DNA from: Desulfacinum sp.
GTDB lineage: Bacteria; Desulfobacterota; Syntrophobacteria; Syntrophobacterales; DSM-9756
Length of the DNA: 64,000 nucleotides
Assembly: GCA_014359885.1 (NCBI GenBank)
Contig: JACIYN010000005.1
Coordinates: forward strand, 62,001 to 126,000
Reading direction: 5' to 3'
Within the stretch, counting starts at the first letter, position 1. The number at the start of each line of letters is the position of its first letter. This document shows, in pieces, positions 56,530 to 64,000 of the stretch. The position numbers and the translations under genes were made by a program. The notes under the pieces are model-generated. The model worked only from the letters and a program-made list of their open reading frames with translations, searched no databases and had not been told where the DNA came from.

Positions 56530-58218
56530 GTGCTCAGCGAATTGATCGTCCACAACTTCGCCATCATCCGCCGCCTGCACCTCTCCCTGGACCCGGGGCT
56601 CACCATTCTCACGGGCGAGACGGGAGCCGGAAAATCCATCCTGGTGGGGGCCGTCAACCTGGTGCTGGGAAGCCGGGCGTCCCAGGAGATGATCCGCACC
56701 GGCGCCGAAGAAGCCACCGTGGAGGCGGTCTTCACGTTCGACAGCCCCGACGTGCTGCGCCCGCGCCTGGAACCCCTGGGATTGGAACCTGCAACAGAGC
56801 TCCTCATCAAGCGCACCGTCACCCGCAGCGGTCGGAACCGGGTCTTTATAAACGGTCAACTGGCAACCGTCCAGCAGCTTCAGGGGCTGGCCCAAGGCCT
56901 CATTTCCATCTCCGGCCAGCATGAGCACCAGGTTCTTTTGGACCCCGACGTCCATCTGGATCTCCTGGACCGTTACGGAGACCTGGGCGGGGACGCGGAG
57001 AAAGTGCAGGAGGCCTTCCGGCGCTGGGCGGAAAAACGAGAGGCCCTACGGCGGCTGCGGCAGATGAAACGGCAGCGTCAGGAGCAATTGGACTTCATGC
57101 GCTTTCAGCTCCAGGAACTGGAAGCCGCTCAACTGCACGAAGGTGAAGACGAGGCCCTGGAAGCCGAAAGACGCCTCTTGAAGCACGCGGCCACCCTCCA
57201 TGAGGCCGCCTCCGCATCCTACGGCCTGATCTACCGGGACCCGGGGGCGGTGCTGGAGCGGCTGGACGACACTTCCCGCCATTTGCAAACGATCGTGGAG
57301 ATCGATCCCAGCCGGAAAAACCTCCTGGAATACGTGGAACAGGCCCGGATCCACATGGAAGAGCTCAGCCACGGGCTCCAGCAGGTTTTATCCTCCATCC
57401 GGTTCGACCCGGGACGCCTGGCGGAGGTGGAAGACCGTCTGGCCGTCCTCGCCCGGCTGGCCAAGAAGTACGGTCCCACCGTGGCGGACATGATCCGAAA
57501 GCGCGAGGAACTGCGCCAGGCGGCGGCTTCCGATGCGGACGTGGAATGGGAGGAATCCCGGCTCGAAAAGGAGATCGCCGCCGCCTTCGATGAATACCGG
57601 GAGCTGGCGGGGGATCTTTCCCGCAAGCGGAGGGAAGCGGCCGGACGGCTCCGGGAGGACGTGGAAAAGGTCCTGGCCCACCTGGATCTTCCTCGGGCCC
57701 GCTTCGACGCCGCCGTCCAGTCCCCTTCCCCGCGGGATGTCGCGGCATGGGAGGCGGCGGCCACGGCCCGGGGCGTGGACCGGGTGGAGTTTCTCCTTTC
57801 CGCCAACCCCGGAGAAGCCCTCAAGCCTCTGGCCAAGGTGGCGTCCGGAGGCGAACTCTCCCGGATCCTCCTGGCCTTGAAGACGCTTCTCAGCCGACAG
57901 GGGGAGGCGGAGACTCTCGTCTTCGACGAGGTGGACACGGGCATCGGGGGGCGTACGGCCGAACTGGTGGGGCGCCAGCTCCAGCAACTGGCCGAGCGGT
58001 TTCAGGTCATCTGCATCACGCATCTGCCTCAGATCGCCTGCTTCGGCCGGCACCACTTCCGGGTCCACAAGGAAAGCGACGCCGATTCCACACGCACCTC
58101 CGTCACCCGCCTGGACGATCGGGAGCGCGTGGAGGAGCTGGCGCGCATGCTGGGCGGCGTCACCATCACGGAAAAGACGCTGGCTCACGCCCGCGAGTGG
58201 TTGGAAAAGGCGCGGTAG
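56530..58218 (+). CDS. recN: DNA repair protein RecN
   Basis: The product is 562 residues. The N-terminal half-ATPase has LTILTGETGAGKSILVGAVNLVLGS split across the Walker A. A long coiled coil spans about 150-400, and the C-terminal half has ASGGELSRILLALKTLLS and FDEVDTGIGGRTA (Walker B). RecN is an SMC-like protein in double-strand break repair. The start is GTG at 56530, where the family N-terminus LSELIVHNFAII begins. The last 34 bp overlap the end of the convergent regulator gene. Confidence 0.95.
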   Translation: MLSELIVHNFAIIRRLHLSLDPGLTILTGETGAGKSILVGAVNLVLGSRASQEMIRTGAEEATVEAVFTFDSPDVLRPRLEPLGLEPATELLIKRTVTRSGRNRVFINGQLATVQQLQGLAQGLISISGQHEHQVLLDPDVHLDLLDRYGDLGGDAEKVQEAFRRWAEKREALRRLRQMKRQRQEQLDFMRFQLQELEAAQLHEGEDEALEAERRLLKHAATLHEAASASYGLIYRDPGAVLERLDDTSRHLQTIVEIDPSRKNLLEYVEQARIHMEELSHGLQQVLSSIRFDPGRLAEVEDRLAVLARLAKKYGPTVADMIRKREELRQAAASDADVEWEESRLEKEIAAAFDEYRELAGDLSRKRREAAGRLREDVEKVLAHLDLPRARFDAAVQSPSPRDVAAWEAAATARGVDRVEFLLSANPGEALKPLAKVASGGELSRILLALKTLLSRQGEAETLVFDEVDTGIGGRTAELVGRQLQQLAERFQVICITHLPQIACFGRHHFRVHKESDADSTRTSVTRLDDRERVEELARMLGGVTITEKTLAHAREWLEKAR

Positions 58219-59636
58219 TCCTCGGATCGAATCCCGTAGCGGCGCATGATCTTCTGGAGGGCAGCCCGGGTGAGTCCGCTCATCTCGGCGGCCCGCGAGA
58301 CGTTTCCTTCCGTACGTTCCAACAGATCGCGAACATACCGGGAAGTGAACTCCTCCACGACCCTTTCCTTGGCGTCCCTGTACGGCACCACACGACCGTC
58401 TCCCGGCCCGCCTGCGGCCTTCCTTCCGCCGCCCACATCGCCCCCGAAACCGGTCTCCAGCCGCCGAAGATCCTCGGCCCGAATCACGTCTTCCGGGCAA
58501 AACATCACCGCCTGGCGCACCACGTTTTGCAGCTGGCGGATGTTTCCCGGCCAGTCCCGCCCCATGAGGGCCTCCAGGGCGCTTTCGGAGAATCGCTTCA
58601 CCGAAACGCCCAGCTCGTCACAAGCCATGCGGACAAAGTGGGTCGCCAGAAGCGGGATGTCTTCCGGGATTTCCCGGAGCGCCGGCGTGCGGATGGTCAC
58701 CACGTTCAGGCGGTAGAAGAGGTCTTCGCGGAAGGTGCGGTCCCGAATCTTTTCCTCCAGGTCCTGGTTGGTGGACGACAGGATGCGAACATCCACTTTC
58801 CTGGCCTTCACGTCTCCCAGGGGCTTGATCTCGCCTTCCTGCAAGGCGCGAAGGAGCTTGGTCTGCACGTTCACCGGGATGTCCGCGATTTCGTCCAGAA
58901 AGAGCGTCCCGCCGTGGGCTTCCTCGAAGATGCCCCGATGATCCCGATCCGCTCCGGTGAAGGCTCCCTTCTTGTGGCCGAAAAGTTCGCTTTCCAGCAA
59001 GTGTTCCGGAATGGCCGGGCAGTTGACGGAGATGAGCGGGCGCTCTCGGCGACGGCTCAGGCTGTGCACGGCCCGGGCCACCAGCTCCTTTCCCGTTCCG
59101 CTCTCACCGCGGATCAACACGGCGTAGTCGGTTCGGGCCACGGCCTGGATGCGCTCGTACAGGCTCCGCATGGGCGCCGACTGCCCAACGAATTGCTCGA
59201 AAGGCGGCTTCCCCTCCGCCCGTCGCCTCAGATGGAGGTTTTCCCGGATCAGGCGGTTCCGCTCCATGGCCTTTTCCAGGACCCGGATCAGAGCCTGCCG
59301 GTCGAAGGGCTTGGTGACGAAATCGTAGGCCCCCTTCTTGATGGCTTCCACGGCCACCTCGATGCTTCCGTAGGCGGTCATCATGACCACCGTGAGCCAC
59401 GGGTCCTTGCGGCGAAGCGCCTCCAGCACCTCCATGCCGTCCATTTCCGGCATGCGGATGTCCAGGAGCACCACATCGTAGAGTTCTTGCTCCACCCGGG
59501 CGAGGGCCTGCGACGGCCTCGACGCCGTGTCCACCGCCACGTGGGGCATCTCGTAGCCCAGAAGGCGCCTCAGCCCCTCCAGCATGTCCTCTTCGTCGTC
59601 CACGATGAGCAGTCTCGCCTTGTGCTCGTCGGTCAT
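58185..59636 (-). CDS. Sigma-54-dependent response regulator, NtrC family (partner of DUF3365 kinase)
   Basis: The product is 483 residues. The receiver (about 7-120) has Asp 59 in VVLLDIRMPEMDG. The AAA+ domain has Walker [20 protein letters not shown], and [13 protein letters not shown]. The C-terminal Fis-type HTH lies near 435-475 (NVSRAAEMSGLTRAALQKIM). The ATG at 59636 overlaps the kinase stop by 4 bp, so the pair is coupled. A near-consensus sigma-54 promoter at 62540, on the other side of the kinase gene, is the obvious candidate target. Confidence 0.95.
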   Translation of the reverse strand: MTDEHKARLLIVDDEEDMLEGLRRLLGYEMPHVAVDTASRPSQALARVEQELYDVVLLDIRMPEMDGMEVLEALRRKDPWLTVVMMTAYGSIEVAVEAIKKGAYDFVTKPFDRQALIRVLEKAMERNRLIRENLHLRRRAEGKPPFEQFVGQSAPMRSLYERIQAVARTDYAVLIRGESGTGKELVARAVHSLSRRRERPLISVNCPAIPEHLLESELFGHKKGAFTGADRDHRGIFEEAHGGTLFLDEIADIPVNVQTKLLRALQEGEIKPLGDVKARKVDVRILSSTNQDLEEKIRDRTFREDLFYRLNVVTIRTPALREIPEDIPLLATHFVRMACDELGVSVKRFSESALEALMGRDWPGNIRQLQNVVRQAVMFCPEDVIRAEDLRRLETGFGGDVGGGRKAAGGPGDGRVVPYRDAKERVVEEFTSRYVRDLLERTEGNVSRAAEMSGLTRAALQKIMRRYGIRSEDYRAFSNHSRA

Positions 59637-62194
59637 GTCAGATTCCTTTCCAGCGGCAAACGCACAACGAACTCCGTCCATCGTCCCGGCTCACTCTCCA
59701 CGGAGATCTCCCCGCCGTGGTCCTGCACGATCCCGTAGCTCACCGAAAGCCCCAGGCCCGTCCCTTCCCCCGTGTCTTTGGTGGAAAAGAAGGGGTCGAA
59801 GATCTTGTCCCGGATGGCCGGGTCGATGCCGGGGCCGTTGTCCCAGACACGCACTTCCGCCATGTCCCCGTCCCGCCGGGTGGTGATCCGCACCGCTCCA
59901 CGACCGTTCAAGGCCTGGCGGGCGTTCATGAGCAGGTTCACCAGGACCTGCTTGATCCTTTCCACATCCAGGGGGATTTCCGGCAGATCGTCGTCCAGAT
60001 GGATTTCCAGTCGGATCCCCCGTTTTCGGAACTGGTGGCCCATCATCTGGATCACGTCCTCCACCATCTTGTTCAGGGAGGCGGGCCGGGGTTCGGAGCC
60101 GGCCTGGCCGCGTGCAAACTTGAGAAGATCGGAAACGATCCTCTGGCAGTTGCGGGCATGCTTTTCGATGATCCCCACGTCCTTGAGCCCCATGGGAAAG
60201 TCCGCCATCTCCCGCTTGAGAAGGTCCGTGTAGCAGAGGATTACGCCCAGCGGGTTGTTGAGTTCATGGGCCAGCCCCGCCGTGAGCTGCCCCAGGGCCA
60301 CCAGCCGTTCCGTCTGCTGAATCTTTTGTTCCACCCGTTTCTGGTGTGTGATGTCCTTGGCGTACCGGATCACCCCGTCCACCCGCCCGGACTCGTCCAG
60401 GACGGGATAGAGGTGGACCAGATAGACTTCCCCTTGCGGGCTGTGGACCTCTTCGGTCTTGGGCGTGCCGGTGCGGATCACCTCCTCCAGGCTGCATGCC
60501 GAAAAGGGACACCGCCCCTCTTCGTGCACCTCCGTGCAGCGCCGGCCCGTCACCTGGGTCAAATCCAACCCGAAGCGCTCCAGATAGGCCCGGTTCACCA
60601 TCCGGATGCGCCCTTCCCGGTCCAGCAGAACCAGCATATCGCTGATCCCGTCCACCACCGTCTGCAAAAGCTCCTTGCTCTGCAGCAGCTTCTCCAGGTT
60701 GTTGAGGCTCTCCAGGGCCACGCCGATCTGGCGGCCGATGGAAAAGAGCAGCTCCTGCATCTCGGGACCGACGGCCTCCAGATCCACGCCGTGGAAGGTC
60801 ATGACGCCCAGAACCCGACCCCGGCAGCACAGGGGGATGTTGAGATAGGCCCCGTTTCCGCCTTCCTCGTAAAAGCTCACCTGCCCGCAGGCGGCTTCGT
60901 TGAGAGACGTGGGATAGTCGGGATGGTCTTCTTCCAGGATCAGGGAGCACCGGGCGGCATCGAAATGGAGGACCGGAAGGGGATCCTCCACGTTATTGGC
61001 GATCTGGAGCTCCAGGCGGTCCGGGTTTTCCTTGAGCAGGTAGATGGCGGCTCCCCGGGCCGGAACAATCTCCAGGGTCCTTTCCAGCACTTCGGGAAGA
61101 ATGTCAGTGAGACGCCGGGCCTGGGTGGTCATTTCCGCGATGCTGTTGAGGGTCTTCAATTCCCGATTTCTTTGGATCACCTGCCGACGCAGACGCTCCT
61201 GGGAATGTTCCAGGGCCCGCGTTCGATCGGCCACCATGCTCTCCAGGTTCTCCGAATGGAGTTCCAGACGGCGCCGGGCTTCATTGAGGCGGCTGACCAT
61301 GGTTTGTGCCAGGCCGCTCAGTTCCTGGATCTCATCCTGAGACTCCATGCGCTGCTCGAGCTCTTCCTGTTCCGCGTCGCTCCACAGCCCCTGCTGGAAG
61401 ATGCCCAGAAGGCCTTTCAGGTTGTGGACCACCACCCGGTTGAAAAAGAAGCTCAGGACCGCATAGAGCAGAGCCACACAGAGAAAACCCACCACGAAAA
61501 CGGACAGGGCCATGCCTTTGATCTTGGCCATGGCCACCTCCACGGGAATCCCCACCCCCGTTACCCCGGCCACGTCCCCCGGTTTCCTTCCGAATCCGCG
61601 ATCCTTCCCGTAGAGCCCGATCAGGGCTTGGGGCGCCTGGGAGGGGTCCCCGTGGCAGTGCATGCAGCTTTCCCGAAAATAGACGGGCTTGAAGCGGTAA
61701 TAGTAGGAGGTGCTGTGGAGCTTTACGATTCCCTGCCACTCCTGGCGGCCACGATCGGCTTCGAAATACCGGATCATTTCCCGTTCCAGCGGGTTGGCCT
61801 CGCTTTGGGGGTTCCTGGCATTGACGGCCACGCGCCGGTATACGTACTCGGGAAGACTCTCGCCGAATCGGTCCATCACCGCCCGGCTCACGTAGGACGT
61901 GGACATGGCCTCCAGGACGAACGCGTCCTTGCCCAACACCTCGTACATCTTCGGCCGGAGCACGTGGCGCACATAGTTCCGGTTGGCCTCCACGGCCGCC
62001 ATCACGATCTCGGACTTGTTGTAGGCCGCCTCCTCCAAGAGGCTCTTTTCCTGGACGTAGATGAGACCGGCTCCCAGCACGCAGAAACCCAGAAGGATCA
62101 GGGCCGTACCGATCAAGAACTTCTTTTGAATGGTCAGCGACCGCCTCTGGGCAGACGATCGCCCTCCTTCTTCCGGATGTTTCCCATGGCTCAT
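59633..62194 (-). CDS. Membrane sensor histidine kinase with DUF3365 c-type heme sensor
   Basis: The product is 853 residues. A membrane helix (about 26-48) is followed by a periplasmic DUF3365 (Tll0287-like) domain (about 50-215). This carries the heme-c attachment motif CMHCH at 177-181 inside RESCMHCHGDPSQAP. A second helix lies at about 220-243, then a HAMP-like coiled coil, a GAF domain (about 350-510), a PAS domain (about 525-620, with Cys-rich CPFSACS), HisKA (LGQLTAGLAHELNNPLGVIL) and HATPase_c (FDPFFSTKDTGEGTGLGLSV). The ATG at 62194 has CAGGAGA upstream. It probably senses a redox signal or small ligand at the heme and phosphorylates the adjacent regulator. Heme attachment is inferred from the motif. 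Confidence 0.92.
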   Translation of the reverse strand: MSHGKHPEEGGRSSAQRRSLTIQKKFLIGTALILLGFCVLGAGLIYVQEKSLLEEAAYNKSEIVMAAVEANRNYVRHVLRPKMYEVLGKDAFVLEAMSTSYVSRAVMDRFGESLPEYVYRRVAVNARNPQSEANPLEREMIRYFEADRGRQEWQGIVKLHSTSYYYRFKPVYFRESCMHCHGDPSQAPQALIGLYGKDRGFGRKPGDVAGVTGVGIPVEVAMAKIKGMALSVFVVGFLCVALLYAVLSFFFNRVVVHNLKGLLGIFQQGLWSDAEQEELEQRMESQDEIQELSGLAQTMVSRLNEARRRLELHSENLESMVADRTRALEHSQERLRRQVIQRNRELKTLNSIAEMTTQARRLTDILPEVLERTLEIVPARGAAIYLLKENPDRLELQIANNVEDPLPVLHFDAARCSLILEEDHPDYPTSLNEAACGQVSFYEEGGNGAYLNIPLCCRGRVLGVMTFHGVDLEAVGPEMQELLFSIGRQIGVALESLNNLEKLLQSKELLQTVVDGISDMLVLLDREGRIRMVNRAYLERFGLDLTQVTGRRCTEVHEEGRCPFSACSLEEVIRTGTPKTEEVHSPQGEVYLVHLYPVLDESGRVDGVIRYAKDITHQKRVEQKIQQTERLVALGQLTAGLAHELNNPLGVILCYTDLLKREMADFPMGLKDVGIIEKHARNCQRIVSDLLKFARGQAGSEPRPASLNKMVEDVIQMMGHQFRKRGIRLEIHLDDDLPEIPLDVERIKQVLVNLLMNARQALNGRGAVRITTRRDGDMAEVRVWDNGPGIDPAIRDKIFDPFFSTKDTGEGTGLGLSVSYGIVQDHGGEISVESEPGRWTEFVVRLPLERNLT

Positions 62195-62507
62195 GGATGT
62201 CTCCTGAATGCCAGTGTCTCCGAGACCCCGCCACTTGCGAGGAAGCACGCGCCCACAGATCGTATGGGTCCAGACGGCCTCGTGGGTGACGGGGACGCGG
62301 CGGAACGGGCCGCTCTTCCCTTTCCGGACTGTTTCTCCATGCCCGGACCTGTGTGGGGGATTCTAGCGGCAACCCCTCCACGGGAAAAGGCACAAACGCG
62401 TGAAATGCCAACTCACGGAAGCACCGCCAACGCCGGGAAGCACCCTTTTCCGCAGGCCCTGCCCGTAAGCGTGCCGACTCTCCCTTCCTTTTCCGCACAA
62501 AAACAGG

Positions 62508-62522
62508 GGGTTGCAAAAACCC
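62508..62522. promoter_or_regulatory. Small dyad GGGTT-GCAAA-AACCC
   Basis: A perfect 5-bp inverted repeat with a 5-bp centre, about 20 bp upstream of the sigma-54 promoter. It is closer than typical enhancer sites, so its role is doubtful. Confidence 0.3.
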
Positions 62523-62539
62523 TGCCCAATTGTTCCTTT

Positions 62540-62554
62540 TGGCACTTTCCTTGC
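62540..62554 (+). promoter_or_regulatory. Sigma-54 (-24/-12) promoter of the exporter gene
   Basis: TGGCACTTTCCTTGC matches the TGGCAC-N5-TTGC consensus exactly, with GG and GC in the right register. It lies about 120 bp upstream of the exporter start and opposite a sigma-54 activator system. Confidence 0.85.
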
Positions 62555-62676
62555 CTGCATGAGGAGACGCCAGCTGGTTTCGTCTTTTTTTTGGGTTTGG
62601 ATTGTGCCGCGACACACCCCGTGGAGCGGCCGGGTCCCGGAAACCTTATTTCGAAAAATTGCGAAGGAGAGTTGGA

Positions 62677-64000
62677 ATGGAAGAAAAACAGCAGCGGATG
62701 CATGAACAGGACGTGGTCACCGACAAGGCGGTCAGTCGTCTTTCGGACTTGTGGAAGAAGGAGGACTACTGGGCCATCTGGATCGGCTTTTTCCTCCTCA
62801 TCGTGGGCATGATCATCTATCTGCCTCGACCGCCCGCGGGAATGAATGAAACGATCGAAAAGGCCAACGCCGTTTTGGCGGCCGAAGCCCAGCGGGCTCC
62901 CTTCAAGACCATCGAGTGGTATCAGGCAACGGATGCCAAGAAAAAACTCAAGGCCTCCAGTTCGCCCATCGGGAAGGCGTTGAGCCATTTCATGCACAAG
63001 CCCCACGGCTGGAGCACCAATCCTCTGGACGCCTTCTATTTGAGTGAAGAGGCGGCGGCGGCCAAGAAGGCCAAGGCCATGGAAAAGTATGAGGCGGCCA
63101 AGGCCAAAGAGGCGGCGGCTCTGGCTCTTGCCAAGGAAAAGCAGGCGGCGGCGGAGGCGGCCGGGTTCAAGGATGCGGCCCTCAATGAAGAAGCCCGCAA
63201 GGCCATCGGCGAATGGCGCATGGCGCACGACAAGGCTTCTTCGGCCAAGAAGAAGACGAGCGTCAAGCCTTATAACCAGATTCCCTACCTGATCGGCTTC
63301 GGCATCTGCCTGGCTCTCCTGTTCAGCGTGGGCATGAAGTTCATGGGGCATTCCCCGGCCAGGTTCATGGCCGGCTTCCCCCTGGTGTTCCTGCTGGCGG
63401 TGCTCGCCTACGCAGCGGAAGGCCAGGCCACCATGAAGCATTGGGGCATCGGCTATGCGGCATGGGCCATCATCTTCGGCCTGATCATCAGCAACACCGT
63501 GGGAACGCCCAAGTGGGCCATGCCCGCCGTGCAGGTGGAATATTATATCAAGACCGGTTTAGTGCTTCTGGGAGCCGAGATCCTCTTCGGCAAGATCCTG
63601 GCCATCGGCATCCCGGGTATCTTCGTGGCCTGGGTGGTCACGCCCATCGTCCTGATCACCACCTTCCTCTTCGGCCAAAAGGTCCTGAAGATGCCTTCCA
63701 AAACCCTGAACATGACCATTTCGGCCGACATGTCAGTGTGCGGCGTGTCCGCGGCCATCGCCACGGCGGCGGCCTGCCGGGCCAAGAAGGAGGAGCTCAC
63801 CCTGGCCGTGGGCCTGTCCATGGTCTTCACCTCCATCATGATGGTGGCCATGCCCGCCTTCATCAAGGCGGTGGGCATGCCGGAAGTGCTGGGCGGCGCC
63901 TGGATGGGCGGCACCATCGACGCCACGGGCGCCGTGGCCGCAGCCGGCGCCTTCCTGGGCGAACGCGCCCTGTACGTGGCCGCCACGGTCAAGATGATCC
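62677..64000 (+). CDS. YeiH-family putative sulfate exporter, 3' end outside window
   Basis: The visible 441 codons encode an N-terminal membrane helix (about 31-50), then an unusual charged Ala/Lys/Glu-rich segment (about 55-205). From about 205 on lies the multi-helix core of the YeiH/UPF0324 family, including the blocks YYIKTGLVLLGAEILFGKIL, ISADMSVCGVSAAIATAAAC and GGAWMGGTIDATGAVAAAGA. The family is annotated as putative sulfate exporters on limited evidence. The ATG at 62677 has GAAGGAGA upstream and a sigma-54 promoter. The helical insertion is absent from short YeiH proteins. The C-terminus is beyond the right edge. Confidence 0.9.
   Translation, partial: MEEKQQRMHEQDVVTDKAVSRLSDLWKKEDYWAIWIGFFLLIVGMIIYLPRPPAGMNETIEKANAVLAAEAQRAPFKTIEWYQATDAKKKLKASSSPIGKALSHFMHKPHGWSTNPLDAFYLSEEAAAAKKAKAMEKYEAAKAKEAAALALAKEKQAAAEAAGFKDAALNEEARKAIGEWRMAHDKASSAKKKTSVKPYNQIPYLIGFGICLALLFSVGMKFMGHSPARFMAGFPLVFLLAVLAYAAEGQATMKHWGIGYAAWAIIFGLIISNTVGTPKWAMPAVQVEYYIKTGLVLLGAEILFGKILAIGIPGIFVAWVVTPIVLITTFLFGQKVLKMPSKTLNMTISADMSVCGVSAAIATAAACRAKKEELTLAVGLSMVFTSIMMVAMPAFIKAVGMPEVLGGAWMGGTIDATGAVAAAGAFLGERALYVAATVKMI

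Larger units (their letters stand above)
62195..62676. other. Divergent regulatory region between sensor kinase and exporter
   Basis: About 480 bp. It holds a small dyad (62508-62522) and a sigma-54 promoter (62540-62554) facing the exporter. The left 300 bp show no repeat of the families above and no gene. Confidence 0.65.

Noticed and set aside
53726-56545. Long plus-strand frame opposite plsB
   Set aside because: Antisense shadow; plsB on the minus strand carries the acyltransferase motifs and the expected length.
59717-62812. 1031-codon plus-strand frame opposite the DUF3365 kinase
   Set aside because: Shadow of the kinase gene, with no domain pattern; it also runs into the exporter in the wrong frame.

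Overview
The window is a GC-rich bacterial chromosome segment packed with housekeeping genes. The gene set (a complex I operon with a fused NuoEF subunit, RtcB with archease, PlsB, several sigma-54 two-component systems, a heme-type DUF3365 sensor kinase and a YeiH-family putative sulfate exporter) suggests a Desulfobacterota (former Deltaproteobacteria) genome, perhaps near the Syntrophobacter/Desulfacinum group. This is an inference from gene families, not from a database search. No phage, IS transposase, plasmid or CRISPR signature was seen.

Layout: 0-4.8 kb carries nuoEF-A-B-C-D on the minus strand, with nuoD cut by the window edge and about 520 bp of repeats between nuoC and nuoD. A double-Cache chemoreceptor (5.2-8.1 kb), a Nudix hydrolase and a GreA-like factor face an archease-rtcB pair. 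From 11.7 to 25.6 kb a long plus-strand block follows: tRNA-Gly, then rimP-nusA-ylxR-infB-DUF503-rbfA-nrnA-truB-rpsO-pnp, an M16 peptidase, a metallo-beta-lactamase-fold hydrolase and a universal stress protein. From 31.9 down to 26.2 kb runs DUF2065-queA-tgt-yajC-secD-secF. alr, argS and a SPOR protein leave in the other direction. 36-44.7 kb holds a FemAB-like protein, an M20 peptidase, a zinc-ribbon/pseudo-receiver protein, a degenerate proteasome-fold protein, a broken periplasmic-binding gene, tRNA-Pro, uvrC and a DUF721 gene. 44.7-51 kb is a signalling cluster: tRNA-Arg, a Cache-HAMP kinase with a lone receiver, a sensorless kinase, an NtrC-type regulator, and a second receiver protein behind a sigma-54 promoter. 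A HAD phosphatase, an M24 peptidase, plsB and recN follow. The right edge (58.2-64 kb) is a heme-sensor kinase plus NtrC-type regulator divergent from a YeiH-family exporter that has a near-consensus sigma-54 promoter.

Most long intergenic regions are not empty. They hold a dense set of palindromic and foldback repeats. These include a 217-225 bp MITE-like element with terminal inverted repeats (three copies), a 95 bp foldback (two full copies plus solo cores), paired hairpin modules, a 64 bp direct repeat, a 35 bp dispersed repeat and a degenerate GTGAC/GTGATG simple repeat that can supply stop codons. One hairpin pair encloses 39 bp that match the exporter gene at the right edge at 37 positions. 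The two observations most worth following are the repeat system and the putative heme sensor/sigma-54/exporter circuit at 58-64 kb.
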